The notes under the pieces were generated by a model. That model saw only the letters and a list, made by a program, of their open reading frames with translations, did no database searches and was not told where the DNA came from. The position numbers and the translations under genes are program-made. A stretch of DNA of 32,036 nucleotides, taken from the NCBI GenBank assembly GCA_019510485.1, contig JAEKKI010000056.1:1-32036 (forward strand), given 5' to 3'. This DNA comes from Catenulisporales bacterium (lineage in GTDB: Bacteria > Actinomycetota > Actinomycetes > Streptomycetales > Catenulisporaceae). Below, in pieces: positions 8,503 through 16,432 of this stretch (position 1 is the stretch's first letter; each line of letters opens with the position of its first letter).

Positions 8503-10151
8503 TGCTCGCCGCGGTCCTTCTGTGTCTTGGCCCCAGCCGACACGGCCTCAGCCGGACCGGCCCCCGCCGATGCCTCCAGCGCGGCGCGCAGCACCACCCG
8601 GTCGTCGAACGGCTTCTTCACTCCTGCGATCTCCTGCCCCTGCTCATGTCCTTTGCCGGCGACGATCAGCACGTCGCCGGGGCCGCTGGCGGCCACCGCG
8701 TAGGCGATCGCCTCGGCCCGGTCGGCGACCACGCGGTAATTCTGCGCGGCCCCGGCCAGTTCGGCGTCGGCACCGGCGGTGACGGCCGCGAGAATGTCGG
8801 CTGAACTCTCCGAACGCGGGTTGTCGTCGGTGAACACCGCCTCGTCGGCGAGCCGCACCGCGGCGGCGCCCATCAGCGGCCGTTTGCTCTTGTCGCGGTC
8901 CCCGCCGCAGCCCACCACCACGCGCAGCCGCCCGCGGCCGCGCTCGGCGACCGGCCGCAGCGCGGCGAGCGCCGTCTCGACCGCGTCGGGGGTGTGGGCG
9001 TAGTCCACGAGCGCCAGGAACTCCTGGCCCGGCACCTGCACCCGTTCCATACGGCCCGGGACGCCGTGCACGTCGGCCACCCCGGCGATCGCGGTCTCGA
9101 CGTCGATCCCGGAGACCGCGAGCATCACGATCGCGCCCAGCGCGTTCGCGACGTTGAAGGCGCCCGGCAGGCCGGCCGAGGCCTTGTACCGGCGGCCGTC
9201 GGGAGCGAGCACGGTGAAGGTCGAGGCGTCGGCGCCGAGCTCGATGTCCTCGGCGCGCCAGTCGGCCGGTCCGCCCTTGATGGCGAAGGTGTGCACCTCG
9301 ACGCCGTCGGCGTGGCAGCGCTCGACGATGCGCCGGCCGTGGGCGTCGTCGACGTCGACGACCGCGCGCCGGGTGTAGTCCGGGGTGAACAGCTTCGCCT
9401 TGGCCTGGAAGTAGTCTTCGAAGTCGGCGTGGAAGTCCAGGTGGTCCTGGGTCAGGTTGAGGAACGCCGCGGTGTCGAAGCGGATCCCGGCGGTGCGGCC
9501 GTAGGCCAGCGCGTGGCTGGACACCTCCATCGCGATGGCGTCGACGCCCTTCTCGACGGCGGTGGCGAGGATCGCCTGCAGATCCGGCGCTTCGGGCGTG
9601 GTGCGCACCGAGGGCACCACCTCGTCGCCGATGATGATCTGGACGGTGCCGATGACGCCGGTGGTGCGGCCCGCGCGGCGCAGCCCGCCGTCGATCAGGT
9701 AGCTGGTGGTGGTCTTGCCGTTGGTGCCGGTGACGCCGAACATCGCCAGCCGGGTCGCCGGGTCGCCGTAGACGAAAGCCGACAGGCGGCCGGCGGTGCC
9801 GCGGACGTCCGCGGTGACCAGGACCGGGACCGGGAGGCCGGCGAGCAGCACGCTGCCGGCGGCGTCCGTGACCACCGCGACCGCCCCGGCCTCGACGGCG
9901 CCGGGGGCGAACTCGGCGCCGTGCCGCGCGGCACCGGGCCAGGCCACGTAGACGTCGCCCGGCCGGATCGCCTGCGAGTCGTGCGAGATGCCCGTGACCA
10001 CGGCGTCCGGATCGGCCGCGCCGGCGATGGCCGCCCCAATGAGCTCGGCGCAGGCGCGGACGGTGTGCTGCGGGACGTTCTGCGGGCGCGGCGTGGAGGT
10101 CATGGGATCCCGATACGTCGTCGGATCGGCGGGGACGGTCAGTTGGGGCAC
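8499..10151 (-). CDS. murE: UDP-N-acetylmuramoyl-L-alanyl-D-glutamate--diamino acid ligase
   Basis: MurE adds the third residue, diaminopimelate in actinobacteria, to the cell-wall precursor. The protein of 550 residues has GISHDSQAIRPGDVYVAWPG in the N-domain, P-loop GVTGTNGKTTTSYL, and DDNPRSE, the motif associated with diaminopimelate rather than lysine. GTG 10151 is preceded by TAGCCT seven bases earlier, which suggests a leaderless transcript with its own promoter. ATG 10103 (MTSTPRPQN) is an alternative start 16 codons downstream, with only a weak GGGA before it. Unusually, it does not directly follow ftsI: a methyltransferase gene and IS relics lie in between, which may be why murE has its own promoter. 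Confidence 0.94.
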
Positions 10152-10158
10152 GTGCCGA

Positions 10159-10164
10159 AGGCTA
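10159..10164 (-). promoter_or_regulatory. -10 box TAGCCT for murE
   Basis: On the minus strand TAGCCT is followed by seven bases and GTG 10151. No ribosome-binding site is present at that start. No clear -35 is visible. Confidence 0.4.
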
Positions 10165-10304
10165 CCGGTTCACGGTACGCAGTCGTGCGCTCAGTGCTCC
10201 CGGAGATGTTCGCGCCCCCGCGTGACCACCGACCATACCGGCAGGTCCTTGCCCGGAGCGTCCAGCGGCCGCGGTGCCGGGTACCAGGTTTGCTCGTCCC
10301 GCTT

Positions 10305-10355
10305 CCTAGCCGCGCCTAGTACCGAGGTCCTAGTGGTTCTAGTCCCGGTTCCTAG
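10305..10355. repeat. Cluster of five CTAG motifs
   Basis: CCTAG or TCTAG occurs at 10305, 10315, 10329, 10338 and 10351 within 51 bases, with start-to-start steps of 10, 14, 9 and 13. CTAG is normally rare in bacterial DNA, so the density stands out. CTAG is also the preferred target of IS630-type transposases. The cluster lies upstream of the murE promoter and beside an IS relic. Confidence 0.6.
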
Positions 10356-10515
10356 TGCGGCGCCGCGTTAATCCTTGAGGGCTTACGCGGCCTCAAGGAA
10401 CAAGGCAGCATGATCCGCCGCTACATCGCCTGGCGGAACCGGCATGCAGACAACGTCCGCCTATGTCAGATCGTCACCAGGGCGAACGTTGCCTGATGAT
10501 GCGGCACTGGCACTA
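10353..10515 (+). mobile_element. Degenerate IS630-like end fragment (relic A)
   Basis: The segment is bounded by TA dinucleotides in CTAG contexts at 10353-10354 and 10514-10515. Its outer ends read inward as TAGTGCGGCGCCGC on the left and TAGTGCCAGTGCCGC on the right, an imperfect terminal inverted repeat. It encodes what looks like a transposase C-terminus ending 17 bases before the right TA. It also has a perfect 9-bp hairpin (TCCTTGAGG/CCTCAAGGA, 10372-10399). The right end is repeated at 11557-11583. The right TA lies inside the stop codon of the adjacent methyltransferase. Family assignment is inference from the C-terminal motif and TA/CTAG junctions. Confidence 0.45.
10410..10496 (+). 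pseudogene. C-terminal remnant of a transposase
   Basis: The frame reads MIRRYIAWRNRHADNVRL followed by CQIVTRANVA and a stop. From memory, YI-W-RN-H ... RANVA is the C-terminus of a group of actinobacterial IS630-type transposases. Upstream in the same frame only about a dozen more residues look plausible (LKEQGS), so over 90 percent of the gene is missing. It is on the opposite strand to the surrounding genes. Confidence 0.5.
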
Positions 10516-11424
10516 GCCCGCCATGTCGGCCAGTTGGAAGTGCCAGATTACGACACAGGGCACGTCCATCACGACATGGAGCGCCTCGGGCACCCAGCCG
10601 AGCAGTTCCCAGTCGAGTTGCGGGTTGTCCGAGCCGGGGATGACGGTGGGAACGCTGGCCGTGGTGGAATTCTTGGTGCGGATGTGCGGCTCGGCGCAGT
10701 GGCGCACCTGGAAGCCCACGGGGAGCGCCGCAGCGAGGTAGTCACTGAGCTGCCGGTGGTATTCGGTGAAGGTCGTGGGCCGTCCATCCGCACCCGGCGT
10801 GCGGGGGACCGTTGGACACAGGTAGGCGAGCAGCACATGAGGGTCCGAGAGGACCAGGTGCCCGCCGGGCCGCAGGACGCGCGCAAACTCGGCGAACACC
10901 GGGGCGAGGTCCGGCACGTGGCATAGCGCCAGCGCGCACACGATCAAGTCGACCGACCGATCCGGCAGCGGGATCGACGTCAGCTCGGCGCGGTGGAAGG
11001 CAGCGTCCGGCACCTTGCCGGCGGCGATGGTGAGCATGTCGGGCGAGGCGTCGATGCCGATGACCCGATGGCCGAGCTCGGCCAGGTGCGCTGCGTACCG
11101 GCCGGTGCCGCAAGCCGCGTCGAGGGCCGTGCCGACCGGCAGATCGTCCACAATGGCGCGGATGAACGGCTCCTCGAACTGGATCATCGAGTTGGGCTCG
11201 TCATAGGTGTGCGCCCACTCCCGGTATACCTCGTCAGTGGAGATGCCGCCTGGGACGGCCTCGACGCCCGGGGACGCGGCCAGCGCCGGGTCGGCCAGCA
11301 GTGTCCGGATCTCGGCGATGCGGGCTTCGACGAAGGCTTGGTCGCCGCTGCCCTCCTTCAGACCTCGCAGGAGGGCCACTCCTTCGAGGCCGAGCAGGTA
11401 AGCCAGGGGGCTCAGATAGGTCAC
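10513..11424 (-). CDS. Class I SAM-dependent methyltransferase inserted between ftsI and murE
   Basis: The 303-residue protein has a Rossmann SAM-binding core: motif I TALDAACGTGRYAAHLAELG (about 99-118), the acidic residue in VIGIDASPDML, then VDLIVCALALCHVPDL and EFARVLRPGGHLVLSDPH. The N-terminal 70 residues (YLLGLEGVALLRGLKEG) are a small helical lead-in, and the C-terminal part resembles other actinobacterial small-molecule methyltransferases. The substrate is unknown. GTG 11424 is preferred because TTGTCC-17-TAACGT lies seven bases upstream. It is flanked by two related IS-end fragments and is not a normal dcw member, so acquisition by transfer is likely. There is no evidence of a cell-wall role. 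Confidence 0.82.
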   Translation of the reverse strand: MTYLSPLAYLLGLEGVALLRGLKEGSGDQAFVEARIAEIRTLLADPALAASPGVEAVPGGISTDEVYREWAHTYDEPNSMIQFEEPFIRAIVDDLPVGTALDAACGTGRYAAHLAELGHRVIGIDASPDMLTIAAGKVPDAAFHRAELTSIPLPDRSVDLIVCALALCHVPDLAPVFAEFARVLRPGGHLVLSDPHVLLAYLCPTVPRTPGADGRPTTFTEYHRQLSDYLAAALPVGFQVRHCAEPHIRTKNSTTASVPTVIPGSDNPQLDWELLGWVPEALHVVMDVPCVVIWHFQLADMAG

Positions 11425-11431
11425 CCGCGGG

Positions 11432-11460
11432 ACGTTAGAGGGCCGTATGGCAGCGGACAA
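11432..11460 (-). promoter_or_regulatory. Promoter of the inserted methyltransferase
   Basis: On the minus strand TTGTCC (11455-11460) is followed by a 17-base spacer, TAACGT (11432-11437), seven bases and GTG 11424. This is one of the better -35/-10 pairs in the window and again implies a leaderless mRNA. The -35 lies inside relic B, and the -10 spans its left TA junction. Confidence 0.6.
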
Positions 11461-11583
11461 GCCGTTTTCAGCCGCGGCACAGGGCGGCGCCACATCCCGC
11501 CGTCCTGCCTATCGAAGTCACGCGGCTGACTGCCGATCCGAAAGGACAACCCGACCGGGCAAACGTTCGCTGATACGGCACTA
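11436..11583 (+). mobile_element. Second degenerate IS-like end fragment (relic B)
   Basis: The right end (about 11557-11584) repeats relic A's right end: GGGC-AACGTT-CTGAT-CGGCACTAG is shared, and relic A differs by two small internal duplications (GAT and GGCACT). The reading frame ends RANVR, like RANVA in relic A. The left end at 11436 reads inward TAGAGGGCCGTATGGCAGCG against the right end TAGTGCCGTATCAGCG, an imperfect inverted repeat with two small gaps. The right TA falls in the ftsI stop codon. The similarity of the two right ends is clear; the left boundary is less certain. Confidence 0.4.
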
Positions 11584-13647
11584 GTAGTTCTTGGTGCCAT
11601 ACGTGGTCGGCAGGTCCGCCGGCGGCGTCCCGGTCGGCGCCACGCCGCGGCTCTGCAGCGCGAACGACATCACCTTCGTGAACACCGGCGCGGCGACCTC
11701 GCTGCCGAAGTGCGCGCCGACCGGCTTCTGCAGCGACACCGCGACCACGATCTGCGGCTTGTCGGTCGGGGCGAAGCCGATGAACGAGGCGGTGTAGCCG
11801 TTGTAGGCGCCGAGCTTGTCGTCATAGCGGTCCGCGGTGCCGGTTTTGCCGGCGACGCGGTAGCCGGGGATCTTCGCGGTGGAGCCGGTGCCGTGCTCAT
11901 CGGTGGTGACCGCCTCCAGCATCTGCGACACCTTGGTCGCGGTCTCGGCGCTGACCACCGGGGTCTGCTGCGGCGCCGGGGCCGGGATGAACTTGCCCGA
12001 GGCGTCGGGCCAGCCGGCCACCAGAGATGGCGCGATCCGCACGCCGCCGTTGGCGATGGTCTGATACACCGAGGCGTCCTGCACGGCGGTGGCCGACAGG
12101 CCCTGGCCGTACAGCACGGTGTAGCGCTCGCTGTCGCTCCACTTCTCGGGCGGGTCCAGCAGGCCGCCGGTCTCGCCGGGGAAGCCGATGCCGGTCTTCT
12201 TCCCGAAGCCGAACAGCCGCTGGTACTTGGCGACGGTCTGGTTGCGGTCCAGGCCGTGCGGCGCGAACAGGTCGGCGACCTCGATGGTGCCGATGTTGGA
12301 GGACTTGGCCAGCACGCCGGTCATGGTCAGGCTCCACGGGCCGTGCGACACGTCGTCGTTGGCCACCCAGGGCGGGTATATCCCGACCCGCTGCGGCGAG
12401 GTGAACGGCGGCAGCTGGGTCCCGGGCTCGGCCACGCCCTCCTGGATGGCGGCGGACATGGTGATGACCTTGGCCACCGAGCCGGGCTCGAAGGGCTCGG
12501 TGAAGGCGCGGTTGCCCAGGTTCGGGCCGTCGGCGGAGGTGATGTGCCGGGGGTCGAAGGTCGGGTAGTTGGACAGCGCGAGGATCTGGCCGGTCTTCAC
12601 GTCCTGCACCACGACGGTGCCGGACAGCGAGCCGGACTTCTTCACCTCCTCGGCCAGCGCCTGGTCCGCCGCCCACTGGATGTCCGGGTCGATCGTGGTC
12701 CGCACCGACTCGCCGTCCACCGCGGGCTTGAGGTTCACACCGGTGGTCGGGATCTCCACCCCGGCGGCGGCCTGGTACGACTCCTGCCCGTCCTTGCCGG
12801 CCAGGCGGGCGTTCAGCATCTGCTCGATCCCGGCCTTGCCGACGCCGTCGCCGTCGGTGAAGCCGATCAGGTTCGCCCCGAGCGTCCCGCCGGGATAAGT
12901 GCGGCGGTCGTCGCGGGAGTTGGTGTAGACCCCGACGATGCTCTTCGGGTTGCTGGTGTTGGACACGGCAAGCTGCCGCACCTTCGCACAGGTCGCCGGC
13001 GAGACCTTCTTGGCCAGGATCACGTAGCGGGTGTCCGGCTTGGTCAGCGCGGCCCTCAGCGTCGCGGCGCTGGGCGCGCCGCCCTCGGCGTACTCGGGCG
13101 CGGCGGAGAACAGCCCGGCCAGCTTGGCGGAGAGCTCGTCGACGTCCTCGTGGTACTTCGCGACCAGCGTGGGGTCGGCGGTGACGTCGTAGGCCTCGAC
13201 GGAGACCGCCAGCGGCCTGCCGTCGGCGGCCAGTATGGCGCCGCGCGAGGCGTGGATGACGGCGGTCGCCTCGCGCCCGGCGTCGGCGGCTTTGGCGTAG
13301 CCCTTCTCGTCGACGGCCTGGAGCTGGAACAGCCGGCCGGCGAACAGGGAGAAGGCGAAGAGCAGGGCGAACATGGTGATGCGCAGGCGGCGGCGCGGCG
13401 AGCCCATGCGGAGGGTGGGGGTGCGGGGGGCCGGGGGGCGCGGCGGGGACGGCGCGGGCGCCGGGCGGCGGGGCGCGAGCTGGCGGACCGGTGCTTTGCG
13501 GGGGCGCTGGCCGGGCCGGGCCGGCTGACCGGTGCGGTTCGGCTGCTCCGTGCGGCCCGGTTGCCCGCTCTGGCGCGGCGGCTGACCCTTCGAAGGCTGA
13601 CGCGGACGGCCGGTGCGCGGGTCGATCGGGCGGTCGCGGTCACTCAT
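11581..13647 (-). CDS. ftsI: Septal peptidoglycan D,D-transpeptidase FtsI / class B PBP
   Basis: FtsI cross-links septal peptidoglycan on the outer face of the membrane and is anchored by one N-terminal segment. The 688-residue protein has a cytoplasmic tail of about 88 residues rich in Pro, Arg and Gln, a membrane segment at about 91-108, a dimerisation domain, and a transpeptidase domain with the SVAK active-site serine at 390, SSN at 449-451 and KTGT at 601-604. No PASTA domain follows. ATG 13647 has GGGGAG upstream at good spacing. It follows ftsL by 43 bases. The stop codon coincides with the edge of an IS relic, so its native downstream partner murE has been pushed away. Confidence 0.96.
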   Translation of the reverse strand: MSDRDRPIDPRTGRPRQPSKGQPPRQSGQPGRTEQPNRTGQPARPGQRPRKAPVRQLAPRRPAPAPSPPRPPAPRTPTLRMGSPRRRLRITMFALLFAFSLFAGRLFQLQAVDEKGYAKAADAGREATAVIHASRGAILAADGRPLAVSVEAYDVTADPTLVAKYHEDVDELSAKLAGLFSAAPEYAEGGAPSAATLRAALTKPDTRYVILAKKVSPATCAKVRQLAVSNTSNPKSIVGVYTNSRDDRRTYPGGTLGANLIGFTDGDGVGKAGIEQMLNARLAGKDGQESYQAAAGVEIPTTGVNLKPAVDGESVRTTIDPDIQWAADQALAEEVKKSGSLSGTVVVQDVKTGQILALSNYPTFDPRHITSADGPNLGNRAFTEPFEPGSVAKVITMSAAIQEGVAEPGTQLPPFTSPQRVGIYPPWVANDDVSHGPWSLTMTGVLAKSSNIGTIEVADLFAPHGLDRNQTVAKYQRLFGFGKKTGIGFPGETGGLLDPPEKWSDSERYTVLYGQGLSATAVQDASVYQTIANGGVRIAPSLVAGWPDASGKFIPAPAPQQTPVVSAETATKVSQMLEAVTTDEHGTGSTAKIPGYRVAGKTGTADRYDDKLGAYNGYTASFIGFAPTDKPQIVVAVSLQKPVGAHFGSEVAAPVFTKVMSFALQSRGVAPTGTPPADLPTTYGTKNY

Positions 13648-13690
13648 CGGCGTGCTCCCCGTGGCAGATGCGTGGTGGCTGAGGGGCTGT

Positions 13691-14260
13691 TCATCGGCCG
13701 GTACCGGCCGGCGGCGCGGGCGGGGTCGGCTGCGGCTGGGTGGGGCCGGGCGTCGGTGTCGTCGTCGGAGCGGCCGGCAGGACTTGGGCGCCGGCCGGCG
13801 CCCCGGCGGGAGTCGGCGCGGCCGGTGAGGAGGTGGGCGCGGCCGACGGCGATCCCAGGACCGAGCCGTTCGGCGCCAGGAACGCCGGATTCCCGTTTGG
13901 CACCATGCCGAGCTCCGACGCCTTGGCGGCCAGCGCTCCCGGGCCGTCCAGGCTGGCGAGCGACTGCTGGATCCGCTCGGCTTCCTGGGTGAGCTTTGTC
14001 GCGGTGGCCTTCTGCTGCTTTATGGTGAACGCGCCCTCGTTCAGCTCGGTGTTCAGCAGCAGCAGCGCCAGCATCCCGAGCAGCCCCAGCACCAGCAACA
14101 CCGCGACGAACGGCAGCAGCGACGGCTTGCCTTTGCGTCCGGCCAGCACGACCAGCCGCGGCGACAGCGCACCGCCGCGCACCGGACCGGCCGCGCCGCC
14201 GGTCTTGTCGGCGCCGCCGTCGCCGGTCGAGCCCGACCCGCCGTCACCGTCCCAAGCCAT
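13691..14260 (-). CDS. FtsL-like septum protein with proline-rich tail
   Basis: FtsL is a small bitopic protein that bridges FtsI/FtsW and the FtsB/FtsQ complex. This 189-residue protein has a glycine-rich cytoplasmic start, a basic stretch, one membrane segment at about 48-69 and a helical, coiled-coil-like segment at about 73-108 (KQQKATATKLTQEAERIQQ). The last 55 or so residues are Pro/Ala/Thr-rich and low in complexity. Identity rests mainly on position between rsmH and ftsI and on topology, since FtsL sequences diverge strongly. ATG 14260 lies two bases after the rsmH stop, with GGGAGGG in the end of rsmH, so translation is coupled. Confidence 0.82.
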   Translation of the reverse strand: MAWDGDGGSGSTGDGGADKTGGAAGPVRGGALSPRLVVLAGRKGKPSLLPFVAVLLVLGLLGMLALLLLNTELNEGAFTIKQQKATATKLTQEAERIQQSLASLDGPGALAAKASELGMVPNGNPAFLAPNGSVLGSPSAAPTSSPAAPTPAGAPAGAQVLPAAPTTTPTPGPTQPQPTPPAPPAGTGR

Positions 14261-14262
14261 CG

Positions 14263-15213
14263 CTATCCCTCCCGCACCCGCTCAACGGCCCGCAGCTTCG
14301 CGCTCGCCGCGCGCGGGTTCTCCTCGATCTCCGTCGCGGTCGGCGGCTCGGCGCCGCGGGTCAGCAGCCGGAACCTCGGCTGGTACTGCTCCGGCACCAC
14401 CGGCAGTCCCGGCGGTGCGGCCGACTCCGAGGCCGCCGCGAACACCCGCTTGACCAGCCGGTCCTCCAGCGAGTGGTACGACAGCACCGCGATCCGTCCG
14501 GCCCGGCCGGTCGCCGCGACCGCCGCCGGCAGAGCCCGCTCCAGCACCGCCAGTTCGTCGTTCACCGCGATCCGCAGCGCCTGGAACGCACGCTTGGCCG
14601 GATGGCCGCCGGTGCGGCGGGTGGCCGCCGGGATCGCATCCCGTACCAACTCCGCAAGACGCGCGGTGGTGGTGAACGGTTCCCGCTCCCGCTCGGCCAC
14701 GATCCTGTCGGCGATGCGCCGCGCGAAGCGTTCCTCGCCGTAGTCGCGCAGGATGCGGGCGATCTCCGTGGCCGGATACGTGTTCACCACATCCGCCGCC
14801 GTGATCCCCCGCGACGAATCCATCCGCATGTCCAGCGGCGCGTCGTAGCTGTAGGCGAATCCGCGCTCGCGCATATCGAGCTGGAGCGAGGAGACTCCGA
14901 GGTCGAAAAGCGTCCCGGACAGCGTTGCCACGCCGAGCCGCTCCAGTACTTCGGGGATCTCGTCGTACACCGCGTGCACCAGCGTCGCGCGCTCGCCGAA
15001 CGGCGCCAGCCGCTTGCCCGCCGCGTCCAGCGCCTGCGGATCGCGGTCCAGGCCGATCAGCCGCGCCTCGGGGAACCGTTGCAGGAACGCCTCGCTGTGG
15101 CCGCCGAGCCCCAGCGTCGCGTCCAGCACGACCGCGCCCGGGCGCCCGAGTGCCGGGCCGAGGATCTCGACGCAGCGTTCGAGCATGACCGGGATGTGCG
15201 TCGCGCTTGTCAT
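14263..15213 (-). CDS. rsmH: 16S rRNA (cytosine-1402-N4)-methyltransferase
   Basis: RsmH (formerly MraW) methylates N4 of C1402 in 16S rRNA with SAM, tuning decoding at the P site. The protein of 316 residues starts [18 protein letters not shown], has SAM motif [14 protein letters not shown] (about 31-44), [23 protein letters not shown], and the C-terminal [13 protein letters not shown] stretch [15 protein letters not shown] 15213 is preceded by GAAGGCGG. Length and position after mraZ are typical. The 242 bases between mraZ and rsmH include a tandem 10-bp repeat (CCGTACCGCG twice, 15231-15250) just before the ribosome-binding site. Confidence 0.96.
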   Translation of the reverse strand: MTSATHIPVMLERCVEILGPALGRPGAVVLDATLGLGGHSEAFLQRFPEARLIGLDRDPQALDAAGKRLAPFGERATLVHAVYDEIPEVLERLGVATLSGTLFDLGVSSLQLDMRERGFAYSYDAPLDMRMDSSRGITAADVVNTYPATEIARILRDYGEERFARRIADRIVAEREREPFTTTARLAELVRDAIPAATRRTGGHPAKRAFQALRIAVNDELAVLERALPAAVAATGRAGRIAVLSYHSLEDRLVKRVFAAASESAAPPGLPVVPEQYQPRFRLLTRGAEPPTATEIEENPRAASAKLRAVERVREG

Positions 15214-15230
15214 GAGCCGCCTTCACCAAT

Positions 15231-15250
15231 CCGTACCGCGCCGTACCGCG
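15231..15250. repeat. Tandem 10-bp repeat before rsmH
   Basis: CCGTACCGCG occurs twice without a gap, 18 bases upstream of the rsmH start. The rest of the 242-base mraZ-rsmH spacer shows no reading frame I trust. It may affect leader folding, or be slippage. Confidence 0.6.
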
Positions 15251-15455
15251 CCTTGCAGGCTCACCGTATCGAGCCGGACCGGCTCCGGCTCGCAAGCCCG
15301 GCACGCCGCGCGCCTTCTGGTCCCCGCCCGTTCAAGGCCGGCCGCCGGGGGCTGGCACCGGGGAAGGTGTGCCAGCTCCGGCGATGCCGGTCGAGCGGGA
15401 GGAGGCCACAGGGTGCGCGGCGTGCCGCGGCGGAGCCGTCGTCTGGGGAAACCCG

Positions 15456-15899
15456 CTAAGAGACCGCCCCCGATCCGGTCGCGGAGTACGCCGACTCCGC
15501 TTCCGACAAGTAGCCGGCCCACGCCGCGGCGTCCCAGATCTCCAGCCGGGTGTCGGCGCCGATCACCACGCACTCCCGGGTCAGGTCCGCGTACTGGCGC
15601 AGCGGCGCCGGGATGACTATCCGCCCCTGCGAGTCCGGTACGCAGTCGTAGGCGCTGGCGAAGAACACCCGGTAGTAGTCCCGGGACGAGCGCCCTATGG
15701 CGGCCTCGGGCGAGCCGGGCCGCGCGGCGCTGCGCATCTGCTCGGTCAGCTCGGCGAAGCCGGCCACGGTCCACACCGCCAGGCAGCGCTCCTGCCCTTT
15801 GGTGACCACGAGCCCGGCGGCCAGCTCCTCGCGGAAGCGGGCCGGCAGGATCAGCCGTCCCTTGTCATCCAAGGAGGGCGTGTAGGTCCCGAGGAACAC
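15456..15899 (-). CDS. mraZ: Transcriptional regulator MraZ
   Basis: MraZ is an AbrB/SpoVT-fold protein that binds TGGNG repeats and represses the dcw operon. The 147-residue protein has two tandem copies of the fold: [20 protein letters not shown] near the start and [20 protein letters not shown] in the second half, both with the D-x-x-G-R-[IL]-x-[IL]-P core. GTG 15899 is chosen because GAGGAGG sits six bases upstream and homologues begin with [MV]FLGTY; the frame stays open far upstream but reads as arginine-rich noise. The leader is about 120 bases, with candidate MraZ boxes in the promoter, which supports autoregulation. Confidence 0.95.
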   Translation of the reverse strand: MFLGTYTPSLDDKGRLILPARFREELAAGLVVTKGQERCLAVWTVAGFAELTEQMRSAARPGSPEAAIGRSSRDYYRVFFASAYDCVPDSQGRIVIPAPLRQYADLTRECVVIGADTRLEIWDAAAWAGYLSEAESAYSATGSGAVS

Positions 15900-16014
15900 T
15901 CGCGCCTCCTCTCGCGGCGACCGGCCGTCACGACCGGTCGGCGTCCACTTCCAGCTCGCGGGGTCCGTAAAAAATCTGCGCCGAGCGCGGTAGTCCGTGG
16001 GCGACCCCGCCTCG

Positions 16015-16056
16015 CTCCACTTCCCCCCACTGTACTCCACCAAACCGCTCGGGCAA
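16015..16056 (-). promoter_or_regulatory. mraZ promoter covered by three MraZ boxes
   Basis: On the minus strand TGGAG, TGGGG and TGGAG occur at exact 10-bp steps (16035-16039, 16025-16029, 16015-16019), the arrangement known for MraZ binding. TTGCCC (16051-16056), a 16-base spacer and TACAGT (16029-16034) form a plausible promoter with the -10 among the boxes, so MraZ bound here would block transcription. Confidence 0.75.
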
Positions 16057-16386
16057 CCCCTGAAAAGCGAGTATTGGCAGGTCACAGTGACCGCAAGGGA
16101 GTCGGCCGGGATTGCCCCGAACGGGGGTCGAACCATTCGGGGGCCCCGCGCGTCCTTCTGTCGCGGGCCGCGAAACCGGCGTGGTCCAGACCAGCGCGCG
16201 ACGAATTCGCCGGACCCGTTGCCCATTGCGGCCCGGCGTGAGCGAAGATCTGAGGAATACTGTGTTTTCCCACGAGCGCATACCTCGCGAACCGGGGGAG
16301 AACAGAGCAGCCGTACGTGAAGACGCGCACGGCGGGGGCCGGACGACCGCGGGGTCCTATCCCGCCGATCCGCGGCCGAGGCGGGG

Positions 16387-16411
16387 CGGCCGCGCGAACA
16401 CCGCGCGGCCG
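16387..16411. promoter_or_regulatory. Perfect 10-bp hairpin ahead of moxR
   Basis: CGGCCGCGCG and CGCGCGGCCG flank a 5-base loop AACAC. The hairpin ends 10 bases before the GGGAGG of moxR. There is no T-run. It could be a leader structure that affects translation or mRNA stability, or an operator. Confidence 0.5.
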
Positions 16412-16432
16412 ATCGAACCATGGGAGGATCCT

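Larger units (their letters stand above)
15900..16432. other. 533-base divergent regulatory region between mraZ and moxR
   Basis: No gene is supported here; long frames continuing from mraZ and moxR are GC-driven. It contains the mraZ promoter and MraZ boxes (16015-16056), a possible rightward -10 TACTGT at 16258-16263 without a clear -35, and a perfect hairpin at 16387-16411 just before the moxR ribosome-binding site. Confidence 0.6.

Noticed and set aside
10372..10399. 9-bp hairpin in relic A as a terminator of the methyltransferase
   Set aside because: It lacks a T-run and lies more than 110 bases past the stop, inside the IS relic, so I keep it only as part of that relic.
10993..11529. 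Plus-strand frame opposite the inserted methyltransferase
   Set aside because: No recognisable motif, and it overlaps the methyltransferase core on the other strand.
16226..16263. Rightward moxR promoter from TTGCGG (16226) and TACTGT (16258)
   Set aside because: The spacer is 26 bases, too long for a normal promoter. The TACTGT alone is kept only as a weak hint.
15900..16421. N-terminal extension of mraZ
   Set aside because: The frame is open but covers the MraZ boxes and promoter. Homologues start at FLGTY, and GAGGAGG precedes GTG 15899.
16112..16432. N-terminal extension of moxR by about 107 residues
   Set aside because: It is Arg/Pro-rich and crosses a perfect hairpin. GTG 16433 has a strong ribosome-binding site and gives the usual family length.
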